Source: Cognatishimia sp. 1_MG-2023 (lineage in GTDB: Bacteria; Pseudomonadota; Alphaproteobacteria; Rhodobacterales; Rhodobacteraceae). Taken from it: a stretch of DNA of 64,000 nucleotides. Position numbers and translations under genes: made by a program. Below are positions 35,686-44,848 of the stretch, one piece after another. The DNA lies in the NCBI RefSeq assembly GCF_030548175.1, contig NZ_JAUORX010000003.1, positions 248,001 to 312,000 of the forward strand. Reading direction: 5' to 3'. Below the pieces are notes generated by a model. The model worked only from the letters and a program-made list of their open reading frames with translations. It was not told the origin of the DNA and searched no databases. How positions within the stretch are numbered: position 1 is the first letter of the stretch; each line of letters starts with the position of its first letter.

Positions 35686-36147
35686 TTAAACCGGCAGTGC
35701 CGAACTCGACTTCGTTCGCCGCAACACAAAATTCGTGTGCGAGCTGCGGACCAAACCCAGCCGCAGCACCCTTTGCATAATGAACGTTTCCAGCGCCTCT
35801 GGGCCTTCGGCGACGACTTTTAGCATGTAGTCGTCTGATCCTGTGATGGATGCGCATTCGATGATTTGGGGTTCGTTTTGTACGAAGCGGTCAAAGGCTT
35901 CGATGGTGGCTTCGGTGTGGTCCAGCAGGCTGACGTGCACATAGGCTTGGGCGTGCAGGCCAAGGGCGCGGGGGTTTAGGATGGCGACGTAGCGGTCGAT
36001 TAGGCCTGCTTCTTCCATGCGTTTGACGCGGCGCCAGCAGGGGGAGGAACTGAGGTTCACTTGTTCTGCCAAAGCTTGCAGGCTGATTTTGCCGTCCTGT
36101 TGAAGTATGCGCAAAATTTCTCGGTCTTTTTGTTCAAGTTGGGGCAT
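35686..36147 (-). CDS. Lrp/AsnC-family regulator
   Basis: This 153-residue regulator starts MPQLEQKDREILRILQQDGKISLQALAEQVNLSSSPCWRRVKRMEEAGLI, the Lrp winged helix, followed by the RAM ligand domain (about 70-150). It is divergent from phhA with 119 bp between, so it probably controls phenylalanine breakdown, perhaps sensing an aromatic amino acid. The ATG at 36147 is chosen because upstream residues lack homology-like sequence. Confidence 0.92.
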   Translation of the reverse strand: MPQLEQKDREILRILQQDGKISLQALAEQVNLSSSPCWRRVKRMEEAGLIDRYVAILNPRALGLHAQAYVHVSLLDHTEATIEAFDRFVQNEPQIIECASITGSDDYMLKVVAEGPEALETFIMQRVLRLGLVRSSHTNFVLRRTKSSSALPV

Positions 36148-36266
36148 GGCTTGCCTTTGGATTGGCGTTTCGTAGGTGATCTTGCCTGAAAATCGTGATT
36201 GAGCCAAGGGATTGGGGCAGATTTTCCGCGAGTGCCGGTGGACCATAGGGGCAGAGGAGTGAGATT

Positions 36267-37076
36267 ATGCCCAAATCAACGAAATATCAGGCGAAACATC
36301 CGGATGAGGCAGGCTATATTGCCTATACGCCGGAAGAGGATGCGGTTTGGCGAGATTTATACGCTGCGCAGGCGGATGCGGTCGCGGCGCATATGGCGCG
36401 GCCTTATTTGGATGGGTTGGCCAAGTTGGCGATCCCGACAGATCGCGTGCCGCAGTGCCCGGATATTTCGGCTGTCTTGATGCGGGAAACGGGGTGGAAG
36501 GTTGATCCGGTGCCCGCGTTGATCGGGTTTAAAACGTTCTTTGGCATGTTGGCGGATCGGACCTTTCCGGCGGCATCGTTTATTCGGTCGCGTGAGGATT
36601 TTGATTACATCGAAGAGCCGGATATATTCCACGAGATTTTCGGGCATACGTCATTGCTGACGGACAAGCGCTTTGCGGCGTTTTCCCATGCGATTGGGGT
36701 GGCTGGGTTAGCGGCGGAGAAGACGGATTATGCGTGGCTGATCCGGTTGTATTGGTTCACGATTGAGTTCGGTTTGACCCGTGAGAATGGCGTGCTGAAG
36801 GCCTTGGGATCGGGGCTGGCGTCGTCGAAGACGGAATTGCCTTGGGCCTTGTCTGGCGAGCCAGTTGTACGGCCGTTTGACGTGATCGACATTCTGCGCA
36901 CGCCGTACCGGATTGATATTCATCAGCCGGTGTATTTTGTGATTGAGGATCTGGATGATCTGTTCGCAGCCGCAGATCGCGATTTGATGGCGGATATTAA
37001 GGAGGCGCAACAGTTGGGATTGCATGCGCCGATGTATCCGCCAGTTGAGAAACCCCTAGAAAAGAAGGCGTCATAA
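36267..37076 (+). CDS. phhA: Phenylalanine-4-hydroxylase
   Basis: PhhA is a pterin-dependent iron monooxygenase that turns phenylalanine into tyrosine. The 269 residues have the iron-binding motif EPDIFHEIFGHTSLLTD near residue 125, with the third ligand Glu in YWFTIEFGL. It is followed 3 bases later by phhB, which regenerates the cofactor. It is divergent from an Lrp-type regulator. Confidence 0.95.
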   Translation: MPKSTKYQAKHPDEAGYIAYTPEEDAVWRDLYAAQADAVAAHMARPYLDGLAKLAIPTDRVPQCPDISAVLMRETGWKVDPVPALIGFKTFFGMLADRTFPAASFIRSREDFDYIEEPDIFHEIFGHTSLLTDKRFAAFSHAIGVAGLAAEKTDYAWLIRLYWFTIEFGLTRENGVLKALGSGLASSKTELPWALSGEPVVRPFDVIDILRTPYRIDIHQPVYFVIEDLDDLFAAADRDLMADIKEAQQLGLHAPMYPPVEKPLEKKAS

Positions 37077-37078
37077 GG

Positions 37079-37396
37079 ATGACTGAAGCTGTTTGTGTAC
37101 CGTGCAGTGAAGGCACGGGTGTGTTGAGTGAAGAGATGATTGCTGAAGGGCTGGGCCGTCTGCCGGGGTGGGCCTTGCGTGATAAGGCGATCTTTAAGCG
37201 GTTTGAATTCAAGGGCTTCGCGAAGGCGACGCAGATGGCCAATTTGGTGGCGTGGCATTCCGATAAGATGGGGCACCATGCCGACATCAGCTTTGGCTGG
37301 GGCTATTGCGAGGTGGTCTATACCAGCCATGAAGCGGGCGGGCTGACGGAGAATGATTTTCTGTGTGCGATGCGGTTGGAGAAATTGGTGGGGTAA
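37079..37396 (+). CDS. phhB: Pterin-4a-carbinolamine dehydratase
   Basis: PhhB recycles the hydroxylated pterin made by PhhA. The 105 residues have GLGRLPGWAL, FKRFEFKGFAKATQMA and HSDKMGHHADISFGWGYCEVVYTSHEAGGL, the family's His-rich active site; the usual HHPD reads HHAD here. It follows phhA at once, so the two are expected to be one operon. Confidence 0.93.
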   Translation: MTEAVCVPCSEGTGVLSEEMIAEGLGRLPGWALRDKAIFKRFEFKGFAKATQMANLVAWHSDKMGHHADISFGWGYCEVVYTSHEAGGLTENDFLCAMRLEKLVG

Positions 37397-37413
37397 TTCA
37401 CCTACCAAGGCAT

Positions 37414-37452
37414 AAAAAAGGGCGCTGCGGTGATACGCGGCGCCCTTTTTTC
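37414..37452. terminator. Bidirectional terminator between phhB and trpA
   Basis: GGGCGCTGCG pairs with CGCGGCGCCC around GTGATA, with an A run before and a T run after the stem. It separates two convergent genes. Confidence 0.85.
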
Positions 37453-37467
37453 TTAATGGGTGTGTTG

Positions 37468-38259
37468 TTAAGCCCGATGCGCCCCGTCTGCCAAAGACTT
37501 CACGAAATCTAGCACCTCAGAAACCGGTTTGCCTGCGCCGATTTGGCTGACGATGGCGGAGCCTACGACGGCTCCGTCGGCGACGGAGGCGATGTTTTCG
37601 GCTTTTTCTGGGGTGTTGATGCCGAAGCCTACGATGATTGGTAGATCGGTCGAGGCTTTGATGCGGGCGACTTCTGGGCCGACGTTGGTGGCTTGGGCTT
37701 CGGCAGAGCCTGTGATGCCGTTGATCGACACGTAGTAGACAAAGCCGGAGGTGTTTTGCAGCACTTTGGGTAGGCGTTTGTCATCGGTTGTTGGGGTTGC
37801 CAAGCGGATGAAGTTTAGGCCTGCGGCTTGGGCTGGGATGCACAGTTCTTCGTCTTCTTCTGGTGGTAGGTCCACCACGATAAGGCCGTCGATGCCTGCG
37901 GCTTTGGCGTCCACGAGGAACTTGTCCACGCCACGGCTGTAAATAGGGTTGTAGTAGCCCATTAGCACGATTGGGGTTGTGTCGTCTGTCTTGCGGAATT
38001 CGGTTGCCAGATCGAGGGTCTTTTGCAGGGTCATGCCGATTTCGAGGGAGCGTTGGCCCGCGAGTTGGATGGTGCCGCCGTCGGCCATTGGATCGGTGAA
38101 GGGCACGCCCAGTTCGATGATGTCGACGCCTGCGGCGGGCAGGCCTTTTACGATCTCTAGTGAGGTGTCGTAGTTTGGATCGCCGGCCATGACATAGGCT
38201 ACAAAAGCTTTCTTATTGGCGGCTTTGAGCTCGGCAAATTTCGCGTCGATCCGTGTCAT
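37468..38259 (-). CDS. trpA: Tryptophan synthase alpha chain
   Basis: TrpA splits indole-3-glycerol phosphate for TrpB. The 263-residue TIM barrel contains the catalytic Glu and Asp in [18 protein letters not shown] and the phosphate site [14 protein letters not shown] lies upstream of the ATG at 38259. It is apart from trpFB (26.5-28.5 kb) and on the other strand. Confidence 0.95.
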   Translation of the reverse strand: MTRIDAKFAELKAANKKAFVAYVMAGDPNYDTSLEIVKGLPAAGVDIIELGVPFTDPMADGGTIQLAGQRSLEIGMTLQKTLDLATEFRKTDDTTPIVLMGYYNPIYSRGVDKFLVDAKAAGIDGLIVVDLPPEEDEELCIPAQAAGLNFIRLATPTTDDKRLPKVLQNTSGFVYYVSINGITGSAEAQATNVGPEVARIKASTDLPIIVGFGINTPEKAENIASVADGAVVGSAIVSQIGAGKPVSEVLDFVKSLADGAHRA

Positions 38260-38328
38260 CGGGCATTCCTTTATAATCGTCTTGCCCGATGTGCCGGATG
38301 AATGGGGGAAAATCAATACTGTCAGGCG

Positions 38329-39219
38329 CTATTTTGGGTTTTGGCCTTCGGTTGCGCGGGATTTAAAGACTTGGCCGGTCTGGGCGGCTTGTAAGAAGCG
38401 TAAAATGTGATCCATCAGGGGTGTTTCATTCAAGGTGAGTTCGAATGGGTCAATGGCGGCAAAGCCGTGGCCTGCGTCGATGACTTGGTGGATGTGCACG
38501 GGAATGCCGCGGCTGTGGGCGGCTTTGGCGAGGGAGACGCTTTGGTCTACTGGGACGGTGACGTCTGCTGAACCGTGTAGCAAAAACAGGGATGGGTCGC
38601 CGCGTTTGAGGTTGTCGTGCGGAAGGAAGCCGCCCCAGAAAGAGACCACTGCAATGGGGGTCGGGCGCTGTGTGGCGGTGGTGTCGAGCGCGTAGGCGGC
38701 ATAGAGCGCGGCGATGGCACCAGCAGATTCGCCCCAGAGGATGATTTGCGTGGGATCAACGCAGAGGATTTGCGCATTGTCTGCAAGCCAACGCATCGCC
38801 ATTGCGGTGTCTTCAAAAGCAGCGCTGGCAGCGGTGAGCTGGGCATCGCGACCTTGGAAGTCTGGAGCGACGGTTAACGTCGGGCGCGGGGTGTCGCGCA
38901 TCAGGCGGTAATCCATGGAAGCGGCGTTATAGCCGTTGGCGTTTAGGAATTCTGCGAGTTGGATAAGGGGCGCGTCTTTGCGGGAACCGTCGCGAAATCC
39001 GCCGCCGTGGATCAGCAACACGGTTGGGCGCGGTGCGGGGCAGGCGGGTTCTGTTTCGTAGAAATCAAGGTCCAGCGGTAAGACCCCGGTGGCGGTGACG
39101 CCATTGCCATAACGGTAGGTCGTCATATCCGCCTGAGCGGGCAAAGACAGCAGGATTGTCGTTGCACAGGTCAGGGCACTTGCGACAAGGCGCAAGCGCT
39201 GGGAGAGATTCGTGATCAT
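38329..39219 (-). CDS. Exported alpha/beta hydrolase (esterase-like)
   Basis: This 296-residue protein has a signal peptide (about 1-31, ending PAQA) and an HSL/BD-FAE-type alpha/beta-hydrolase domain: oxyanion motif LLIHGGGFRDG, nucleophile elbow ILWGESAGAI with the Ser, Asp in LLHGSADVTVPVDQS and His in DAGHGFAAI. It is a periplasmic carboxylesterase or lipase of unknown substrate. It is followed by trpA in the same direction with 69 bases between. Confidence 0.88.
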   Translation of the reverse strand: MITNLSQRLRLVASALTCATTILLSLPAQADMTTYRYGNGVTATGVLPLDLDFYETEPACPAPRPTVLLIHGGGFRDGSRKDAPLIQLAEFLNANGYNAASMDYRLMRDTPRPTLTVAPDFQGRDAQLTAASAAFEDTAMAMRWLADNAQILCVDPTQIILWGESAGAIAALYAAYALDTTATQRPTPIAVVSFWGGFLPHDNLKRGDPSLFLLHGSADVTVPVDQSVSLAKAAHSRGIPVHIHQVIDAGHGFAAIDPFELTLNETPLMDHILRFLQAAQTGQVFKSRATEGQNPK

Positions 39220-39252
39220 TATGAGGGCCTTACGCCAAGGGCATTGGTATCG

Positions 39253-39657
39253 TTAGTGATCGTCTACCATGATCATCCAATGAGTGCCAAAGCGGTCTTT
39301 GCACATGCCAAAGCCTGACGAGAAGAAGGCGGTTTCAAATGGCATGATGACGTCGCCGCCTTTGGCGAGGGCTTCGAATTTGGTGCGGGCGTCTTCGACC
39401 GTTTGAGTTTGATGGGCGACCGAAACAGACGCTTGCGGAAAGTATGGTGCGCCGGGTGGGACATCGCTGCACATAAGGGTGGCACCGCCAACGTCGATTT
39501 GGGCGTGCATCAGGCGATCTGTTTTAGGCAGGCCTGCTTCGGCGGGGGCTTCGGAGAATGGCATTTTTACGACGTTCTCTGCACCAAAAACCTTTGCATA
39601 GAAATCTATGACTTCTGCACAGTTACCATCAAAGAAAATGTAGGGATTGAATGACAT
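39253..39657 (-). CDS. VOC-family protein, PhnB-like
   Basis: This 134-residue glyoxalase/bleomycin-resistance-fold protein starts MSFNPYIFFDGNCAEVIDFYAKVFGA and ends with a metal-site-like DRFGTHWMIMV. GGAGG is six bases before the ATG at 39657. The family's enzymatic roles vary and cannot be assigned here. Confidence 0.85.
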   Translation of the reverse strand: MSFNPYIFFDGNCAEVIDFYAKVFGAENVVKMPFSEAPAEAGLPKTDRLMHAQIDVGGATLMCSDVPPGAPYFPQASVSVAHQTQTVEDARTKFEALAKGGDVIMPFETAFFSSGFGMCKDRFGTHWMIMVDDH

Positions 39658-39751
39658 TTGGTCCTCCTGTCGGTCGGACAAACGGTAACACGGCTTGCGT
39701 CAGACCCCAACTCTTCATAGAAGCAGCGAGAACTTGTGATTGGAGGCCGAG

Positions 39752-40849
39752 ATGGGCTTTAAAGTTGGTATTGTCGGCCTGCCGAACGTAGGTAAATCGA
39801 CCACATTTAACGCATTGACCAAAACGGCTGCGGCGCAGGCTGCGAACTTTCCGTTTTGTACGATTGAACCGAACGTCGGTGACGTGGCGGTTCCGGATGA
39901 CCGTTTGGACAAATTGGCGGCGATTGCGACGTCTAAGCAGATCATCCCAACGCGGATGACTTTTGTAGACATTGCGGGCCTTGTTAAGGGCGCGTCAAAG
40001 GGTGAGGGCTTGGGCAACCAGTTCTTGGCCAATATTCGTGAGACGGATGCGATTGCGCATGTGTTGCGCTGCTTTGAAGACCCGGATGTAACGCATGTTG
40101 ATGATCGCGTTGATCCTGTGGCTGATGCGGAAACCATTGAGACGGAATTGATGCTGGCCGATCTGGAAAGCATTGAAAAGCGTCGTCAGGGTTTGGTGCG
40201 TAAGATCAAAGGCAACGACAAAGAAGCGGTTGAGCAGGATCGTCTGTTGGCGATGGCGCAAGAGGCGATTGAAAACGATAAGCCTGCGCGGACCTGCGAG
40301 ATTGATCCCGATGACGAGAAAATGTGGAAAAGCTTGCAGCTGTTGTCCACAAAGCCGGTTCTTTACGTTTGTAACGTGGGTGAATCTGAGGCGGCAGAGG
40401 GCAATGCGCATTCTAAAGCTGTTGCCGAAATGGCCGCTGCTCAGGGCAACAGCCATGTGATTATTTCAGCGCAGATCGAAGAAGAGATCAGCCAGTTGGA
40501 AGCCGAAGAAGCAGAAATGTTCTTGGGTGAGATGGGCCTAGAAGAGGCAGGTCTGGATCGTTTGATCCGCGCAGGGCACGAGTTGCTGCAACTGGAAACC
40601 TACTTTACCGTTGGTCCAAAAGAAGCGCGTGCTTGGACTATTCAAAAAGGCACGTCAGCGCCAAAGGCTGCTGGTGTGATCCACGGCGATTTTGAGCGCG
40701 GCTTTATTCGTGCGGAAACCATTGCATATGACGACTTTATCGCGTGCAATGGCGAGCAAGGCGCTAAGGAAGCGGGCAAGATGCGCGCAGAAGGTAAGAG
40801 CTATATCGTGCAGGACGGTGACGTCATGCATTTCTTGTTCAACACCTAA
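39752..40849 (+). CDS. ychF: Redox-regulated ATPase YchF (Obg-like)
   Basis: YchF is an ATP-preferring P-loop protein associated with ribosomes and stress responses. The 365 residues have the P-loop GLPNVGKSTTFNAL, DIAGLVKGASKGEGLGNQFL, the altered G4 motif NVGESEAAE and a C-terminal TGS domain (EARAWTIQKGTSAPKAAGVIH). GGAGG before the ATG at 39752 fixes the start. A terminator-like hairpin follows. Confidence 0.96.
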   Translation: MGFKVGIVGLPNVGKSTTFNALTKTAAAQAANFPFCTIEPNVGDVAVPDDRLDKLAAIATSKQIIPTRMTFVDIAGLVKGASKGEGLGNQFLANIRETDAIAHVLRCFEDPDVTHVDDRVDPVADAETIETELMLADLESIEKRRQGLVRKIKGNDKEAVEQDRLLAMAQEAIENDKPARTCEIDPDDEKMWKSLQLLSTKPVLYVCNVGESEAAEGNAHSKAVAEMAAAQGNSHVIISAQIEEEISQLEAEEAEMFLGEMGLEEAGLDRLIRAGHELLQLETYFTVGPKEARAWTIQKGTSAPKAAGVIHGDFERGFIRAETIAYDDFIACNGEQGAKEAGKMRAEGKSYIVQDGDVMHFLFNT

Positions 40850-40874
40850 GATTTAGCGACATCGCGCGGAATTC

Positions 40875-40902
40875 GGGAGGCGCTTGCGTCTCCCTTTTTA
40901 TT
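40875..40902 (+). terminator. Terminator after ychF
   Basis: GGGAGGCG pairs with CGTCTCCC around a 4-base loop and is followed by TTTTTATT. Confidence 0.7.
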
Positions 40903-40917
40903 TGGAAAATGAATAAC

Positions 40918-41844
40918 ATGGCTGACAACGTTAAACTGATTATCGACACCGATCCGGGCATTGATGATGCTATGGCGATTTTCTATGCAGCAGCAGCGCC
41001 CGAGATTGAGTTGCTGGGGCTGACGTCTATTTTTGGCAATGTGACTGTGGAAACGGCGACCCGCAATGCGTTGCGTTTGCTTGAGGCGGCGGGCGTGGAT
41101 GCGCCTGTGGCAGCTGGGGAAAAGACACCGTTGGTGTTGCCGCCGTTTGAGCCATCTTCGCATGTGCATGGGGACGAAGGGTTTGGTGACATTCCTGCGG
41201 CGACTCCGAAAGGGCGGGCGATTGATGAAACGGCTGCCGATTTCCTTTGTCGTATGGCACGGGAACATAAGGGCGAGCTGGTTGTTTGCCCGATTGGGCC
41301 GTTGACCAATATCGCGAAGGCTATTCAGCAAGACCCTGAGTTTACCAAGAACGTCGCGCGGATTGTGTTGATGGGTGGGTCTTATCGTGAGGGCGGGAAT
41401 ATCACGCCACATGCTGAGGCGAATATTTACCATGATCCTCATGCGGCTGAAGTGGTCTTTGCCTCTGATGCGCGGGTTGAGATGATTGGCCTGGATGTCA
41501 CCCATCGCATTTTGTGTTCTGCCGAAGATTTCACGGCAATTGCGGAAGCTGCTCCCAAACTGGGTGGTATGTTGCAAGACATGAGCCATTTTTACCTGAA
41601 GTTCTATTTGAGCGTGGGTAAATTGGGCGGTTGCAGTCTGCATGATCCAGCGGCTGTGATTGCCTGTAGCCATCCTGAATTGTTCACAGGCGAAGATGTG
41701 ACACTTGGTGTGACCTGCGAAGGCGAGGCATCTGGCGCAACAGTTGACGTGTCTGATGGGCGCAGCAGCACTTGCGTTTATATGGCAGTAGATGCAGCTA
41801 AAGTTAAGGCTTTGTTCCTGACCCGCCTTGCGACGTTGAATTAG
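40918..41844 (+). CDS. Inosine-uridine preferring nucleoside hydrolase family
   Basis: This 308-residue enzyme has the Ca-binding motif IIDTDPGIDDAMAI near the N-terminus and later PIGPLTNIAKA and the active-site His region DVTHRI. It would hydrolyse ribonucleosides to ribose and base. ATGs at 40909 and 40918 are both usable; I choose the second. The 3' end overlaps that of the convergent LysR gene by 41 bases. Confidence 0.93.
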   Translation: MADNVKLIIDTDPGIDDAMAIFYAAAAPEIELLGLTSIFGNVTVETATRNALRLLEAAGVDAPVAAGEKTPLVLPPFEPSSHVHGDEGFGDIPAATPKGRAIDETAADFLCRMAREHKGELVVCPIGPLTNIAKAIQQDPEFTKNVARIVLMGGSYREGGNITPHAEANIYHDPHAAEVVFASDARVEMIGLDVTHRILCSAEDFTAIAEAAPKLGGMLQDMSHFYLKFYLSVGKLGGCSLHDPAAVIACSHPELFTGEDVTLGVTCEGEASGATVDVSDGRSSTCVYMAVDAAKVKALFLTRLATLN

Positions 41845-42769
41845 AGACATTCACCGCGAGACTTGTATCCAAGTCGAGCGATTGAATAATATCCAACAAC
41901 CATTTCTGGCGCGAACTGTCGCTTGTCCGTTTGTGCCAGAGAAGATCAAAGCTTAGGCGTGCCTCTGACAAATAGGGCAGGGTACACCAAGCGAAATCCT
42001 TTAAGACATCGTGGCGCAAACGGCTGGGCATACTGACGACTAAATCGGTGCCACGCATCATTTCCGCCAAAACAGATACGTTTGAAGCCGAACAGACGAT
42101 GTCACGATGCCCTTCGAGGCGCTTAACTTCGGTATCGATGGTGCTGCGCACGTAGCCGCCGAAATCAAGCACGCCATGGCGGCTTGCAAAGTATTTTTCA
42201 TAGGTGTCTGGGGCGTCGCGACAGGATGGGTCGTAGTATGCGATTGAAGTATCGCGAAAAAGAAGGTGTGAAAGAAACGATGGCGGGTATTTCACAGTGC
42301 GCACGGCGATCAAAAAATCTGCCTTGCCGGTAGATAGAATGTCTTCCATCTGGTCGCGGCTGCCCATTTCCATAAAGCGTACGTGACGGCCCGGGCAGGC
42401 CTCCCAAATGGCGTTTCGGATGAGAACTAGGGATTCTAAGATGGAATTTAGGTTGCCCGCAATGGTAACGGGGCGGTCGTCCTCCATCGGGTCATAAGTG
42501 CCGGTGTCTGGTAGGCCCTCGATTGCGGAAACGATCTCTGATGCACGCGGAATTAACGCTTTTGCGTTTTCCGTTGGAACGATGTTTCGGCCGACTTTTT
42601 CCAACAATTTATAGCCAAGCGCCTGACGAAGCCGGTCAAGAATATTGCTAACAGTGGATTGGTTTAAATTGAAATGCTCCGCCGCTCGACTGACAGACTG
42701 CAATTCACAGACTTTCAGAAAAACGCGGAGTGTATGGGCATCCACTTTGTATATATTTTGATTTTTCAT
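41804..42769 (-). CDS. LysR-family regulator
   Basis: This 321-residue regulator has an N-terminal helix-turn-helix (VDAHTLRVFLKVCELQSVSRAAEHFNLNQSTVSNILDRLRQALG) and a long effector domain. Its 3' end overlaps the nucleoside hydrolase gene by 41 bases in convergent orientation. Its promoter faces a small ORF at 42872 with 102 bp between, so that small gene may be its target. Effector unknown. Confidence 0.9.
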   Translation of the reverse strand: MKNQNIYKVDAHTLRVFLKVCELQSVSRAAEHFNLNQSTVSNILDRLRQALGYKLLEKVGRNIVPTENAKALIPRASEIVSAIEGLPDTGTYDPMEDDRPVTIAGNLNSILESLVLIRNAIWEACPGRHVRFMEMGSRDQMEDILSTGKADFLIAVRTVKYPPSFLSHLLFRDTSIAYYDPSCRDAPDTYEKYFASRHGVLDFGGYVRSTIDTEVKRLEGHRDIVCSASNVSVLAEMMRGTDLVVSMPSRLRHDVLKDFAWCTLPYLSEARLSFDLLWHKRTSDSSRQKWLLDIIQSLDLDTSLAVNVSNSTSQGGSGTKP

Positions 42770-42871
42770 GAATTAAATCATTTTTCATGATGGATTGGGC
42801 GGGGTTCGGCAGTTAAGGTTAATGTACAGTCAATCCCTGGCACTGTAACAAAAAAAATAAGAAGTAGATAT

Positions 42872-43048
42872 ATGCTCAGATATCAAACTAAAGAAATGAC
42901 TAGGGAGCGCGACCAAAAACAAGAAGAACGTCGGGCCCTAATGAACCTAGTCGAATATGCGCGAAATTGTGCAGAAGATATCGAAGATAGAACTGCATCT
43001 CTTCACCTTGAAGCCGCTTTATGTGCGCTAAAAGGTGACCTACACTAA
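42872..43048 (+). CDS. 58-residue small protein, unknown
   Basis: An ATG-started frame of 58 codons gives a highly charged N-terminal half (MLRYQTKEMTRERDQKQEER) and an amphipathic helix (NLVEYARNCAEDIEDRTAS, then LEAALCALKGDLH). It lies between the LysR gene and a terminator whose stem begins 9 bases after its stop codon, which supports expression. I know no family. The Shine-Dalgarno match is weak (AAGAAG). Confidence 0.6.
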   Translation: MLRYQTKEMTRERDQKQEERRALMNLVEYARNCAEDIEDRTASLHLEAALCALKGDLH

Positions 43049-43056
43049 AAATAATC

Positions 43057-43092
43057 TGGGTGTTCAGCATTAATGTTGGCACCCTTTTTTTT
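43057..43092 (+). terminator. Terminator after the 58-residue ORF
   Basis: GGGTG and CACCC close a stem with an inner CAGC / GTTG pairing and a run of eight T. It ends the small gene at 42872-43048 and precedes tRNA-Ser. Confidence 0.8.
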
Positions 43093-43188
43093 GACGCAAG
43101 GCTTTGGTTGATCCTTGTGCCATCCGTCACCAAAAAAAACACAAAAAGCACTTGTGCGAGTTTCGGGATATCTTTACTACCCGTCAGC

Positions 43189-43278
43189 GGAGACGTGGCC
43201 GAGTGGTCGAAGGCGCTCCCCTGCTAAGGGAGTATACCGGAAACGGTATCGAGGGTTCGAATCCCTTCGTCTCCGCCA
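43189..43278 (+). tRNA. tRNA-Ser (anticodon GCT)
   Basis: GGAGACG at 43189 pairs with CGTCTCC before G-CCA at 43275-43278. The anticodon loop is CTGCTAA with GCT at 43223-43225. A long variable arm (TATACCGGAAACGGTAT) is visible, typical of serine tRNAs. The CCA end is encoded. It reads AGC and AGU codons. Confidence 0.97.
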
Positions 43279-43403
43279 TTATCTTACATTGCATTGATAA
43301 CTGGCGTTCTGGCCCTGAGGGGCTGGATTGTTGTTGTATTGCAGCGTGTTGGCTGCGGTGACATCTTCACTTTCTAACATGACTACGGATTTGACTTACG
43401 CGC

Positions 43404-43432
43404 CTGTAGGGGAATTGCCTACGCTGTAGGGG
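43404..43432. promoter_or_regulatory. Tandem CTGTAGGGG direct repeat before algD
   Basis: CTGTAGGGG occurs at 43404 and 43424, exactly 20 bp (two helical turns) apart, with CCTAC between. It lies about 90-120 bp before the algD start, a fitting place for an activator site. The binding protein is unknown. Confidence 0.5.
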
Positions 43433-43522
43433 GCTTTCCCGACTTATGTGTTGGGCCTGCAATGGGCATGGTTTGATTGAACGATATTTAATCGAATTTC
43501 ATCCATCCCATGTGAGGTCAGA

Positions 43523-44842
43523 ATGGCATCTATCAGTATTTTTGGAATTGGTTACGTCGGTGTTGTTGCTGCCGCGTGTTTGGCGAAAGACGGGCATAAG
43601 GTCATCGCAGTAGACGTCGATCATGGCAAGATTGATGCGATCAACGCGGGGCGCTCGCCGATTGTTGAGAATGGTTTGGATGCCCTGGTGAAACAGGGCG
43701 TGGATGCGGGCCAGTTGATCGCGACGGCTGATGTTGATTTTGCCATAGCACATACGGATGCGTCGTTTGTTTGTGTGGGCACGCCAAGTGCGGGGGATGG
43801 GTCTGTTGGATTGGGCTATGTGACCTCGGTTTGCGAAAATATCGGCGCGGCTTTGGCCAAGAAGGATGGGTTTCATTCTGTCATTATTCGTTCGACCATT
43901 GTGCCGGGGAGCACGGAGGGGACGTGTATTCCGACGTTAGAAGCGGCATCTGGCAAGGTGGCTGGGGCTGATTTTGGGGTAGGGTATTACCCAGAATTTC
44001 TGCGCGAGAGCACAGCGATTGAGGACTATTACGATCCGGGTTTGATTGTGTTTGGTTCGTTGGATCAGGCGACATCACAGATCCTGCATGACATCAACGC
44101 ACCGCTTGATTGCGATATTCATTCGGTTGATGTGCGCACTGCTGAGATGGTGAAATATACCTCGAATACGTGGCGGGCGGTGAAGGTCACCTATGCTAAT
44201 GAGATCGGGAATATTGCCAAAGCCTGTGGGCTTGATGGGCAAACGGTCATGGAAATTCTGTGTTCCGATACCAAGGTAAATATCTCGCCCTACTTCATGC
44301 GGCCGGGGTTTGCTTTTGGTGGGTCTTGCTTGCCAAAAGATGTGCGCGCTTTGCGGCATTTGGCCGGGGCTAAGGACGTGCCAGCGCCGCTGTTAAATGC
44401 GGTGCTGGAGGCGAATGAAGCGCAGATTGCGAAGGCCGAAAAAATGGTGGCCGAGTCCAAGGCAAAAACCGTTGGGTTCGTTGGCATTAGCTTTAAACCG
44501 GGGACCGATGACTTGCGAGAAAGCCCCTTGGCAGAGCTGGCCTCGCGGCTGATCAAAAGTGGTGTTGGGGTCGAGGTGTTTGATCCCTATGTGCAAGAGG
44601 CGTTTGATCAGGAGAATTCGACAGCCGGGCGGGGTAATGATGTTGTGCCGGATTTGGCGGGGCGGATTGTGCCGGAACTGAAGACGTTGATCGAAAGCTC
44701 TGATGCGATCATCGTGGGTAACCTTTATCAAGATACGGTCGAGATGTTGGACGAGGTTTCAGCGACCAAGCCTATGGTCGATCTGACACGGTTGCGGCGC
44801 GATTTGACGACCTCGGGCAGCTACGCTGGCATTTGCTGGTAA
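43523..44842 (+). CDS. algD: GDP-mannose 6-dehydrogenase AlgD
   Basis: AlgD oxidises GDP-mannose to GDP-mannuronate, the committed alginate precursor step. The 439 residues begin with the Rossmann motif FGIGYVGVVAAACLA and hold the catalytic Cys in GFAFGGSCLPKDVRAL (near residue 268, as in Pseudomonas AlgD). They end with GICW, which I recall from the Pseudomonas protein, so I favour AlgD over UDP-glucose dehydrogenase. It is the first gene of the alginate-type cluster; upstream lie tRNA-Ser and a tandem CTGTAGGGG repeat. alg8 starts 6 bases after its stop codon. Confidence 0.95.
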   Translation: MASISIFGIGYVGVVAAACLAKDGHKVIAVDVDHGKIDAINAGRSPIVENGLDALVKQGVDAGQLIATADVDFAIAHTDASFVCVGTPSAGDGSVGLGYVTSVCENIGAALAKKDGFHSVIIRSTIVPGSTEGTCIPTLEAASGKVAGADFGVGYYPEFLRESTAIEDYYDPGLIVFGSLDQATSQILHDINAPLDCDIHSVDVRTAEMVKYTSNTWRAVKVTYANEIGNIAKACGLDGQTVMEILCSDTKVNISPYFMRPGFAFGGSCLPKDVRALRHLAGAKDVPAPLLNAVLEANEAQIAKAEKMVAESKAKTVGFVGISFKPGTDDLRESPLAELASRLIKSGVGVEVFDPYVQEAFDQENSTAGRGNDVVPDLAGRIVPELKTLIESSDAIIVGNLYQDTVEMLDEVSATKPMVDLTRLRRDLTTSGSYAGICW

Positions 44843-44848
44843 CGCCGG

